64,000 nt of DNA from DYHD01 sp964411065 (GTDB taxonomy: Bacteria; Nitrospirota; Thermodesulfovibrionia; Thermodesulfovibrionales; Dissulfurispiraceae): positions 5,313 through 69,312 of the forward strand of contig CAYPJO010000001.1 of the NCBI GenBank assembly GCA_964411065.1, read 5' to 3'. Positions 47,743 through 55,071 of the stretch are shown in pieces. Positions within the stretch are counted from its first letter, which is position 1; each line of letters opens with the position of its first letter. The notes under the pieces were generated by a model that worked only from the letters and a program-made list of their open reading frames with translations, was not told the DNA's origin and made no database searches. A program made the position numbers and the translations under genes.

Positions 47743-48574
47743 CTTCACCAAGCTCCTTTAAAGCAATTTTAAGCTCCTCTTCAGTTGGTGCTATACCATG
47801 ATATTCAACTTTGTCCTCAAAAATAGAGACCCCTTTACCTTTAATTGTCTTTGCTATAATAATCGTTGGTTTATTCTTAATACTTTCGGCCCTATCGAGA
47901 GCTTCCACTATCTCTTCCATATTATGCCCATTTATTTGAATAACATGCCAACCGAAGGCCTCCCATTTCTTCGCAACAGGCTCAATCCTCATTACATCTG
48001 AACATCTACCATCTATTTGTAAATCGTTTAAGTCCACAATAGCGCAAAGATTGTCTATGGAATAATGACTGGCTGTCATTGCTGCCTCCCACACTTGTCC
48101 TTCCTGTATTTCTCCGTCTCCTAATAAACAGTATACCCTTGCATTAATCTTATTCAATCTCAAACCCAGTGCGAGACCATTAGCAATAGAAAGACCCTGT
48201 CCCAGAGAACCTGTAGAGACTTCCACCCCCTTTAAAAGTTTAGAGGAGGGGTGTCCCTGTAAAGGTGAATTCAGTTTCCTTAAAGTGTTTAGTAATCTCA
48301 TATCAAAATAACCGGCGAGGGCTAAAGCCGCATATAAAAGAGGAGCTGCATGCCCTTTTGAGAGAATAAACCTATCCCTTTCAGGCCATTCTGGATCATG
48401 AGGTTTATGCTTCATCTTATAAAAATAAAGGGCTGTTACAATATCTGCTGAAGATAGAGAACCACCCGTATGACCCGAGCCTGCTTCTGTGAGCATCTTT
48501 AAGATAGCTACTCTTACCATGCGAGCCTTCTCTTTTAAAAAATTGGTATCCCTGCTTTGAATTAAAGTAGACAT
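47735..48574 (-). CDS. Transketolase, N-terminal subunit
   Basis: This subunit binds thiamine diphosphate. The 279 residues show 'AGSGHTGGSLSSADIVTALYF', 'RDRFILSKGHAAPLLYAALAL', 'STGSLGQGLSIANGLALGLR' and 'LLGDGEIQEGQVWEAAMTASHY', the diphosphate/Mg motif. It is the first gene of the run that continues into ftsEX, envC and ctpA. Split transketolases of this type are known in archaea and many anaerobic bacteria. Confidence 0.92.
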   Translation of the reverse strand: MSTLIQSRDTNFLKEKARMVRVAILKMLTEAGSGHTGGSLSSADIVTALYFYKMKHKPHDPEWPERDRFILSKGHAAPLLYAALALAGYFDMRLLNTLRKLNSPLQGHPSSKLLKGVEVSTGSLGQGLSIANGLALGLRLNKINARVYCLLGDGEIQEGQVWEAAMTASHYSIDNLCAIVDLNDLQIDGRCSDVMRIEPVAKKWEAFGWHVIQINGHNMEEIVEALDRAESIKNKPTIIIAKTIKGKGVSIFEDKVEYHGIAPTEEELKIALKELGEDG

Positions 48575-48754
48575 AGTACTCTCACCTTCTAATTTTTACT
48601 CCTGTTCAAATTAAAAACATATAAACTATTATAAAAGAAAGGCTTAAAAAAAGAAATTACAGAAAAATTAGATTTAACTATTATGATATAATGATTCGCT
48701 GTAAATTTTAGCAACGAACTTTCAAATAATAGAATATAAATTAGAATTAGGTAG

Positions 48755-49201
48755 ATGTCTTACTATAAACGACCCTCCTGGGATGAATATTTTATAGAGA
48801 TCGCTAAGGTGGTATCATCCCGTTCCACCTGTCTTAGACGTAGATATGGTGCTGTAATCGTTAAAGATAATGTAATAATAAGCACCGGCTATAATGGCGC
48901 ACCCAGAGGATCCATTAACTGCATCGATATACAGAAATGTAAAAGAAAAGAGCTAAATATACCAGCAGGTGAGCGATATGAACTCTGTGAGGCTGTTCAT
49001 GCTGAACAAAATGCCATAATAAACGGCCCTCCAGATAGAATGAAGGATGCAACGATATATATAGCCGGATTTGAGAATGATAATTCTTTTGCAGATGCTA
49101 AGCCCTGTCTATTATGTAATAGAATGATTAGAAACGCCCAAATAAAAGCTGTTGTTTACTTATCAAAAGAAGGCTATATTATTAAGGAGCAATTTAGTTA
49201 A
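48755..49201 (+). CDS. dCMP/cytidine deaminase-family protein (dCMP deaminase, ComEB-like)
   Basis: The 148-residue protein has the zinc motifs of the family: 'CEAVHAEQNAIING' (His and catalytic Glu) and 'AKPCLLCNRMIRNAQIKAVVY' (two Cys). The start 'RPSWDEYFIEIAKVVSSRSTCLRRRYGAVIVKDNVIISTGYNGAPRG' is typical of dCMP deaminase, which supplies dUMP for thymidylate. It is divergent from the transketolase genes. ComEB in competence systems is the same family, so the name alone says nothing about DNA uptake. Confidence 0.9.
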   Translation: MSYYKRPSWDEYFIEIAKVVSSRSTCLRRRYGAVIVKDNVIISTGYNGAPRGSINCIDIQKCKRKELNIPAGERYELCEAVHAEQNAIINGPPDRMKDATIYIAGFENDNSFADAKPCLLCNRMIRNAQIKAVVYLSKEGYIIKEQFS

Positions 49202-49567
49202 AAATATAACTTTCTACAACTATATAAATATAAAATAAGTCTTTCTCATAGGCATATTTTTCTACAATGTAGAAGGTGATGAATATATGATTCATAATTA
49301 CTGAAATAGCGAGGATCGAGCATTTTTAGTAGTCTTTAACTATTTTGGTTCCTTATTCTAGAATAAATAAAGATGACCACAGTAAATAGCCTTTAAGTAT
49401 TAAGTTAAACCAATTCTAAGATTTAGAAACAGTCTATCTAAGAAATCAATATGATCAACAATACGATGATTCACAAAATCATGATTTAATATTGAATAAA
49501 CCTATTTATTTACATTTTAAATATCCTCTTAAATATCCTCAAAAATCTCATATCTACTTTTAACTAA
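49202..49567. other. Intergenic stretch between convergent genes
   Basis: About 365 AT-rich bases. No gene or RNA is supported. Confidence 0.5.
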
Positions 49568-50587
49568 CTATTTATCTCTGTCCACTGCTATTATAAATGC
49601 TTTCAGCTTTTCCATCATCTCTGAGAATTTTGATGGTATTAACGATTGTTGCCCATCCGACAGAGCTTTTTCTGGATCTGGATGCACTTCTATCATAATA
49701 CCATCTGCGCCTGCTGCAATTGCAGCAAAGGACATAGGGGGAACATACTTAGCATAACCTGTACCATGAGATGGATCAACAATAACTGGCAAATGGGTCT
49801 CCTCTTTTAAAACAGGTATCGCAGAAAGATCGAGTGTATTACGAGTTTTTGTTTCAAAAGTTCTTATACCTCTTTCACAAAGAATGACAGATTGATTGCC
49901 TTCACTTAAAATATACTCTGCGCTCATCAGTAATTCCTGTATAGTCATAGACATACCTCTTTTAAGTAAAACGGGCTTCTTAAGCTGGCCAACCTTCTTT
50001 AAAAGTTCATAGTTCTGCGAATTCCTGGTACCTATTTGTAAAATATCAGAATATTCGGCTACAAGCTCTGCAGTTTCAGGGTTTAAAACCTCGGTAACTA
50101 CAGGAAGTCCAGAAATTTCCCTTGCCTTCGCAAGAAGCTTTAAGCCTTCTTCTTTTAATCCCTGGAAAGTATATGGAGAAGTACGGGGCTTATAGGCACC
50201 ACCTCTAAGAATATCAGCTCCAGCCTCCTTCACTGCAAGGGCAACTTTTATTATTTGATCCTCATTCTCTATAGCACAAGGTCCTGCGATTACCACTATT
50301 TTTCTTCCACCAATTGAAACAGAATCTGTTATTTTAATCATCGTTGGTTCTTTTTTAACCTCCTTAGATGCAAGTTTGTAGGGCTTAAGAATAGGCACTA
50401 CCTTTTCTACGCCACTTAAGCATTCCAATGACTGTAAAATAAATTTGCCCCTTTCATCTCCTACTGCACCTATAACATCTCTTGTTGTACCGTGAATTAC
50501 ATGAGGTTTATAGCCGAGCTCTTTGATCTTGTTAATTACCTCTTCCTTTTCTTCTTGCAAAGCCTCTGGCTTCATTACAATGATCAT
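49568..50587 (-). CDS. aroF: 3-deoxy-7-phosphoheptulonate (DAHP) synthase, class I-beta with regulatory N-domain
   Basis: This enzyme condenses phosphoenolpyruvate and erythrose-4-phosphate, the entry to aromatic amino acids. Residues 1-70 form the ferredoxin-like (FL) domain known from Thermotoga-type enzymes ('MIIVMKPEALQEEKEEVINK'), which binds Phe/Tyr there. The barrel shows 'VVIAGPCAIENEDQI', 'RGGAYKPRTSPYTFQG', 'LQIGTRNSQNYELLK', 'PVLLKRGMSMT' and 'PVIVDPSHGTG'. I start at ATG 50587, with GGAGGT seven bases upstream. Transcription is probably controlled by the attenuator at 50604-50756. Confidence 0.95.
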   Translation of the reverse strand: MIIVMKPEALQEEKEEVINKIKELGYKPHVIHGTTRDVIGAVGDERGKFILQSLECLSGVEKVVPILKPYKLASKEVKKEPTMIKITDSVSIGGRKIVVIAGPCAIENEDQIIKVALAVKEAGADILRGGAYKPRTSPYTFQGLKEEGLKLLAKAREISGLPVVTEVLNPETAELVAEYSDILQIGTRNSQNYELLKKVGQLKKPVLLKRGMSMTIQELLMSAEYILSEGNQSVILCERGIRTFETKTRNTLDLSAIPVLKEETHLPVIVDPSHGTGYAKYVPPMSFAAIAAGADGIMIEVHPDPEKALSDGQQSLIPSKFSEMMEKLKAFIIAVDRDK

Positions 50588-50603
50588 GATTACTACCTCC
50601 TTC

Positions 50604-50643
50604 AAAAAGGTAAAGCCGAGAGGTTGCCCCTCCCGGCTTTACC
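50604..50643 (-). terminator. Attenuator terminator hairpin (segments 4:5) before aroF
   Basis: In the minus-strand RNA, GGTAAAGCCGGGAGG (50643-50629) pairs with CCTCTCGGCTTTACC (50623-50609) over 15 bp with one G-U pair and a five-base loop GGCAA, then T5 at 50608-50604. The T tract ends three bases before the aroF ribosome binding site GGAGGT (50600-50595). On the plus strand the G-U pair becomes an A-C mismatch, so the structure is better on the minus strand. Confidence 0.9.
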
Positions 50644-50756
50644 AGATACCAGAACAAAACCGGGGCAACCTCTTCGTCTATCCCCGGTTTCTGGTTTATT
50701 TCTACGTTTTGTTTTTTCTCTCCGTCACTAATTTAACCATAGACCGGTGATAGACG
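50619..50756 (-). promoter_or_regulatory. Transcription attenuator with four mutually exclusive pairings
   Basis: Segment 1 (50756-50743, CGTCTATCACCGGT, inside leader codons 21-25) pairs with segment 2 (50688-50675, ACCGGGGATAGACG) at 13 of 14 positions. Segment 2 (AAACCGGGG, 50690-50682) also pairs perfectly with segment 3 (CCCCGGTTT, 50665-50657). Segment 3 (AGAGGTTGCCCC, 50673-50662) pairs perfectly with segment 4 (GGGGCAACCTCT, 50630-50619). Segment 4 is needed for the terminator 4:5. Thus 1:2 with 3:4 gives read-through, and 2:3 with 4:5 gives termination. Pairings are read directly; the regulatory logic is inferred. Confidence 0.85.
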
Positions 50757-50817
50757 GCATAAAGAAGAAGCTCCACCACCAGTTAAAGTTAAAATTATTG
50801 ACGGCAAATTTACGCAT
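50728..50817 (-). CDS. Aromatic leader peptide of the aroF attenuator
   Basis: This 29-codon ORF is flanked by TAA directly before the ATG and TAG at the end. It contains FNFNWWWSFFF at residues 9-19: Trp at 13, 14, 15 and 27, Phe at 4, 9, 11, 17, 18 and 19, so 10 of 29 residues are Trp or Phe and none is Tyr. Such runs are the mark of leader peptides that sense charged tRNA. Segment 1 of the attenuator lies in codons 21-25, just downstream of the runs. No Shine-Dalgarno is visible, and the likely promoter would put the 5' end within a few bases of the ATG, so the leader could be translated from a leaderless RNA. Its product has probably no function of its own. Confidence 0.88.
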   Translation of the reverse strand: MRKFAVNNFNFNWWWSFFFMPSITGLWLN

Positions 50818-50825
50818 TTAGATTA

Positions 50826-50856
50826 ATTATATAAAACGATCAGTACATAATGTCAA
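50826..50856 (-). promoter_or_regulatory. Predicted promoter of the aroF leader
   Basis: TTGACA at 50856-50851 matches the -35 consensus. A -10 box can be read as TATATA (50833-50828, 17-base spacer) or TATAAT (50831-50826, 19-base spacer). The transcript would begin near 50818-50821, directly in front of the leader ATG at 50817. Confidence 0.75.
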
Positions 50857-50900
50857 CCCAAATTCTGGTATTGTGGTTAGCAATCTTATGTTGAGATAGG

Positions 50901-51110
50901 TCACTTCGCAATAGATTTAAAGTAATTGATTAATCTTTTAAACTTAAAGGAGATATGAATAACGCTAAGAAACAGAGTAAAATAAGCAAAGTAACGGTGA
51001 GGAAGAAATTTCCGCAACTCCAGTTCCGACTGTATATATCCAGTTATAGCAGTGAAAATTATAAAGACAATCAAGAAAAGGCTCGTTAAGTATTCAAAGT
51101 GTCTCTTCAT
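50901..51110 (-). CDS. Small membrane protein with two helices
   Basis: The 69-residue protein has two hydrophobic segments (about 8-27 and 39-57). A His is placed near each helix, and the layout resembles half of a DUF4405-type or cytochrome b-like membrane protein. It starts four bases after the SagB-type gene ends, so the two are almost surely co-expressed. A role as membrane partner or electron donor of that oxidoreductase is a guess. I do not recognise the family. Confidence 0.6.
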   Translation of the reverse strand: MKRHFEYLTSLFLIVFIIFTAITGYIQSELELRKFLPHRYFAYFTLFLSVIHISFKFKRLINYFKSIAK

Positions 51111-51114
51111 AAAA

Positions 51115-51906
51115 TTAGAGCTTCCCTATAGTTTGGATCGCTACTACAGACTCTTTTATGCCGTCGACTCCAATCAGTTTGTTTATAGAATCGTCAAAAA
51201 AAGCTCCAATTACTGTACTGCCCAATCCTAAGGAAGTGGCTTGAAGATATAGATTCTGGCTAATATGACCTGCTTCCATATAAACATATCTATAACCTCT
51301 TTCACCATACTTAGATCGAACTCTGTCAAATATAGCGGAAAGGAGAAAAACCACACCAGCATCTCTAACCATTTCTTGATCTATAGATGCTTTTAGGAGT
51401 TCCCTTCTGAAGTCGCCTTCTTTTATAAGCACTATAGCATGATCTCTAATACAGTAATGATATATACCTTGCTTGAGGTTCTCAATATTGTTAGCAACTA
51501 TGTAAACCTCAAAAGGATAGAGAGCTCCTGCAGAGGGTGCAGTTCTAAGATAGGTCCCATAGATTTTACCAGTTATTCCTTGTGCTGAAAAAAGGAGCTG
51601 AGAAAGTTCTTTTGTTGTAAGAGCTTTTTTTGAATACTCTCTTATAGATCTCCTTTTTATTAAAGCTTCTTCAAAGGTGATCCCTTTAAAGTCAGGTGGA
51701 GGTAATTTAATCTTCGGTTTGTCAGGGTATTCCTTAAAGTCAGGCGGTTTTACAGGTTTAGGAGTGAGGAGATCTTTCAGAATCTGTCCCCATGTATGCT
51801 TGGTTTCGCGATGGAATCTCTCACCTATGGTTTCACCATAACCTACTGAAAATAGTGAGAAGATAAATGAAAGGAGCAATAAGAGTGATGTACTAAAGGA
51901 GGACAT
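51115..51906 (-). CDS. SagB/ThcOx-type nitroreductase-family protein with signal peptide
   Basis: The 263-residue flavoprotein-like protein shows the SagB pattern: 'ERFHRETKHTW' near the start, 'RRSIREYSKKALTTKELSQLLFSAQGITG', 'RTAPSAGALYPFEVYIV' and 'RYVYMEAGHISQNLYLQATSLGLGSTVIGAF'. SagB-type enzymes oxidise azolines in peptide natural products, but many stand-alone members have no known role. The N-terminus (residues 5-22) is a hydrophobic signal-like segment ending 'SVGYGE', which is odd for an FMN enzyme. No cyclodehydratase (SagC/D) or precursor gene is nearby, so a role in peptide maturation is unlikely. Confidence 0.8.
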   Translation of the reverse strand: MSSFSTSLLLLLSFIFSLFSVGYGETIGERFHRETKHTWGQILKDLLTPKPVKPPDFKEYPDKPKIKLPPPDFKGITFEEALIKRRSIREYSKKALTTKELSQLLFSAQGITGKIYGTYLRTAPSAGALYPFEVYIVANNIENLKQGIYHYCIRDHAIVLIKEGDFRRELLKASIDQEMVRDAGVVFLLSAIFDRVRSKYGERGYRYVYMEAGHISQNLYLQATSLGLGSTVIGAFFDDSINKLIGVDGIKESVVAIQTIGKL

Positions 51907-51998
51907 ATTTGCCTTAAGGAGTTATAAAAACTTACCTTAAAAGGACGATTAAACTATGAATGTTGCCCATCTTTATTAGAAAAAATTTGACGAGGGTA

Positions 51999-52561
51999 TT
52001 ATTCCCCACTCGCTTTTGCACTAGTAAGAGCAATTACATCGAACTTTACTATAAGCTCTCGCGGTTCTCTATAGTTACGAACCCTTGCATCAATTTCTTT
52101 AATTACGAGATGAGGGGTTCGAGTCTCTATCTCATAAATAACCTCTGTTAAAGCTCTTATATCAGGTATTACCGTATCAATGCTAACACTTATCATTTTA
52201 TAGTTGCCTAAGTCCTCAGCTTTGCCTACCCTCTCACTTGAGATTGTCCCACCCCTACTTATTATTATACCTTTAACCATCTCTTGGAGTGAGGCAGCTG
52301 CTAAGGACAGAGTCTGACCCTCGATAAGTTTATTTTCTTCAAGCTTTTTAGTATCCTTAAGAGTAGCTATCAATTTCTCGAGTTCAGGTTTTTCTGCTAT
52401 GAGCTGATTATATTTTTGAAGAGTCTTTGTTTTTAAGCTAATAGATTCCTGAGTAGCCAGGTACTTATCTTCCAAACGAAGATAACCATGTTCGTATACT
52501 GCTAATGAGATAAGAATGATAATTATTGGAATAGATAACTTAAAAAACTTTTTTTTTTCAT
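51999..52561 (-). CDS. gspM: GspM/PilO-like secretion protein with an apparent frameshift after the start
   Basis: The body (from about 52475) is a coiled-coil stretch followed by a ferredoxin-like domain, as in GspM and PilO, and it lies right after gspL. Alone it starts with a TTG and has no membrane helix. Upstream in the same frame the sequence encodes KLSIPIIIILISLAVYEHGYL, a clear membrane helix, but no start codon. ATG 52561 with A10 (52558-52549) lies in another frame and stops after 12 codons; with eleven A the ATG would join the helix and body as MKKKKFFKLSIP. So either one A is missing in the assembly, or the tract slips. The entry covers the joined gene. Confidence 0.65.
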
Positions 52562-52588
52562 CAACTTAAAATTAATCTATTATAGATA

Positions 52589-54109
52589 TTATTCTTCTTT
52601 TGTCTTACTTCCTTCGACACTCTCTATTTCCATCTTTATGCTGAATCTATCAGCATTCATTCTTGCATCTCTAAATGTAGGAGATGCAAATTCAACATTT
52701 TTGAAAAAATTAGAGGCTTCCAGTTTTGGCAATATTTCCGTTGCAGAACCTGCATAGCCCTCTATTTCAACTACTTTTTCGGTTACTCTAAGCCTAGTTA
52801 ACCATGCATTTTTTGGAATGATTGATGTGAATTCCTTTATTATCATAAGAGTCATTTGCCTGTTACTCTTAAAGCCATTTATTGTCGCTATATCTTTGTT
52901 CAAATTTTCGATCTCCCTTTTCAGAGCCTCAACTCTTTTAACTTCATCTTTTTTTAATGATAATTGTTTATCAATCTCTTCGATTTTTTTATTTTCAAAG
53001 TAGAGTGGTGCTGAAAAATTTATCATTACTATGGATAAAAGAATTACCAATAATATTATAGTAAGGAAAATAGGTTTTTTCTGCTCGGGTATTTTACCCT
53101 TTGAGAGAAGATTAAAATTGTCAGTTTGATGTAGTAGTGAATCTATTGCGCAGCCAATTGATGAATAGGAAATTAGATCACTCTTAAAGCTATATTTTAC
53201 TCTCCTTACAACCTCATCTAAGAAAATTACAGGCATGTTTAATATAGATTTGAAATTCTCTTTAAAGTTTTGATTATTTTCTTTAAAGTTAACATAAATT
53301 GATGGTTTCAAATCATCTTTATTACTGATAGCAATGATCCTTTTAATACCCCCAGACAATTCGGTGAAACGATTCTCGTCATCATCATGTTTGAATTTAT
53401 GAGCAAAAAAGGCAATAGGTTTCGTTCGTAAAAAGAGTACACCTTCATAACCTGTTTTATCTATTTCTACATAGAGGCTTGATAATGGTTTACAAGCATA
53501 ATTTATAAAGCTTCCAGTTGCGGATAAGTTGAGTGTAATTTTATGTACTTCTATACCTTTAGTAGCAAGCGCATCTATGTATGGCTTTAGAAGTTGAATT
53601 TTTGTTACAGCTAACAAAATTTTAATCTTTTCATCGGTCTCATCAATGATTTTGAAATCATAAAAAACGTCGTCTACCTCAAAGGGGGTAAGCCTGTCCA
53701 TTTCATAGGAGACAACATTCTGTAAGTCCTCTTTAACAGAAGAGGGAAATTCTAATATTTTTGTTATTGCCCATGCCTTTGGGATACTCAAGGCTACTGA
53801 TGAAAACTTTAGATTTTGTTCTTTTATAGTAAGTGCTACTGTGGAAGCAAAAGATTCCAAATCTGTAGAGGAAGAATCAAAGGGATATTTTTTGGACCAC
53901 AAAATCTTAAAATGGGAGAAGATTTTCATCACGCAACTAATAATAAAATTATCTACTTCAAAAGATATGCTTAGACTCTTCTGAGGTAGAAGAAAATCTG
54001 AAAAGTCATACCACAGAGCTTTCCAAAATGGTGTTAAGAAACGTTTTATAGATGCAAATCTATCCAAACTTTGAGACGATAATTTCTTTAATGCTTCTGA
54101 ACCTGTCAT
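52589..54109 (-). CDS. gspL: Type II secretion protein GspL (PilM-PilN-like)
   Basis: The 506 residues have an N-terminal actin-like PilM domain (about 45-320; 'SVALSIPKAWAITKILEFPSSVKEDLQNVVSYEMDRLTPFEVDDVFYDF'), a single membrane helix (about 350-370, 'PIFLTIILLVILLSIVMINF') and a PilN-like periplasmic part with coiled coil and ferredoxin-like fold. GspL links the cytoplasmic ATPase GspE to the inner-membrane platform. It overlaps gspK by four bases (ATGA, 54106-54109). Confidence 0.85.
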   Translation of the reverse strand: MTGSEALKKLSSQSLDRFASIKRFLTPFWKALWYDFSDFLLPQKSLSISFEVDNFIISCVMKIFSHFKILWSKKYPFDSSSTDLESFASTVALTIKEQNLKFSSVALSIPKAWAITKILEFPSSVKEDLQNVVSYEMDRLTPFEVDDVFYDFKIIDETDEKIKILLAVTKIQLLKPYIDALATKGIEVHKITLNLSATGSFINYACKPLSSLYVEIDKTGYEGVLFLRTKPIAFFAHKFKHDDDENRFTELSGGIKRIIAISNKDDLKPSIYVNFKENNQNFKENFKSILNMPVIFLDEVVRRVKYSFKSDLISYSSIGCAIDSLLHQTDNFNLLSKGKIPEQKKPIFLTIILLVILLSIVMINFSAPLYFENKKIEEIDKQLSLKKDEVKRVEALKREIENLNKDIATINGFKSNRQMTLMIIKEFTSIIPKNAWLTRLRVTEKVVEIEGYAGSATEILPKLEASNFFKNVEFASPTFRDARMNADRFSIKMEIESVEGSKTKEE

Positions 54110-55050
54110 GATTGCAAACGAGCAGGACTTTTATAATAAATATAACGGTACTTGATGCTACCTTCTAACTGTACAACAGCAACAATAGTATAAGCTGATC
54201 TTTCCTTATTCTTAAAAGCTGAGGACTTAATAGTATAAGTAGGGGTATTAGGTATTTGGGAAATGAATCTGGAGCTCTCTTTGGGTAAATTTATACTCAA
54301 TTTTTCTAAGGTAGTTAAGTCTGCCCTCTTACTAATTATTTCGTCAACAATTTCTGGCGTCAGACCAGGGACTGCCAGTAGAATTTCCTTGGGAGCAGTT
54401 CTCAAGTTTATGGTACTGATATCGGAATAAATCGTTATGAAGTCCATTATACCTTTTTTCTCGCTATTTCCGTATAGAATTTCCTGGTTCATACCTTTTA
54501 TTAATAAGAGCTCTTCTAAAGTATCGAATTTTGCGTTTTTTGCTTTATAGGGTGTTGGCAAACTCATGTAATAATCGCTCTCAGCTCCATTAAGTCTTCT
54601 TAGATCGTCGCTATCTTTCCAGTCCAAAATGGAGTCAACAATTACTGATGCCGTTTCATCAGCTATCCCAAAATTAAGTAAAAGATTTTTTAATATTATA
54701 GCAGATAGGTCATTCAGATTGTTTATATTAATCTTTCCTGATTCATCCATGAGTCTTATAACAACTTGTCCATTAGGTAGTGATAGTGTATAAGGTGTTC
54801 CATCAACTCGCCAGACTTTTTTATTTTCTTCAAAAAACTTCTGTCCTCCGTGCTGATTCCTATAAAACAACTCAATAATCCCTCTTTCGATTCCAGCTTC
54901 AGCCAAATACTTTTTATTTACCTCCTCTCTAAAAGCTATTGTAGCGTGCGTTTCCGTTCGTACTAATAAAGAAAAAGATATAGCAATAGCCATTAATATG
55001 GTTAAAACCCATAAAATAATGATTAAAATTATGCCCTTTTCATTTCTCAC
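54106..55050 (-). CDS. gspK: Type II secretion minor pseudopilin GspK
   Basis: GspK caps the pseudopilus tip. The 314 residues start with a short leader cut at G|I (MRNEKG|IILIIILWVLTILMA); position 5 is not Glu, as usual for GspK. 'LAEAGIERGI', 'MDESGKININNL' and 'VDSILDWKDSDDLRRLNGAESDYY' are family blocks, and helix-hairpin-helix-like repeats follow ('LLAVPGLTPEIVDEIISKR'). The start is GTG at 55050. Neighbours gspJ and gspL confirm the assignment. Confidence 0.92.
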   Translation of the reverse strand: MRNEKGIILIIILWVLTILMAIAISFSLLVRTETHATIAFREEVNKKYLAEAGIERGIIELFYRNQHGGQKFFEENKKVWRVDGTPYTLSLPNGQVVIRLMDESGKININNLNDLSAIILKNLLLNFGIADETASVIVDSILDWKDSDDLRRLNGAESDYYMSLPTPYKAKNAKFDTLEELLLIKGMNQEILYGNSEKKGIMDFITIYSDISTINLRTAPKEILLAVPGLTPEIVDEIISKRADLTTLEKLSINLPKESSRFISQIPNTPTYTIKSSAFKNKERSAYTIVAVVQLEGSIKYRYIYYKSPARLQS

Positions 55051-55071
55051 TTTTTTAAAAATTTATCTGCC

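Noticed and set aside
48755..49201. Competence gene comEB
   Set aside because: The protein is a normal dCMP deaminase by its motifs, and no comEA or comEC is near. DprA at 13016 alone does not show a competence locus.
50492..50750. Plus-strand ORFs of 75-79 codons across the aroF leader
   Set aside because: They run through the hairpins and the aroF start on the opposite strand. The hairpin is stronger on the minus strand, and the encoded sequences look like no protein.
50590..50830. T-box or other metabolite riboswitch before aroF
   Set aside because: I looked for the T-box core (AGGGUGGNACCGCG-like) and saw none. The leader ORF with Trp and Phe runs and the complementary segments explain the region as a translation-coupled attenuator.
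51115..51906. Azoline-forming (SagBCD) natural-product cluster
   Set aside because: Only the SagB-type gene is present. No cyclodehydratase, precursor peptide or exporter dedicated to it lies around it.
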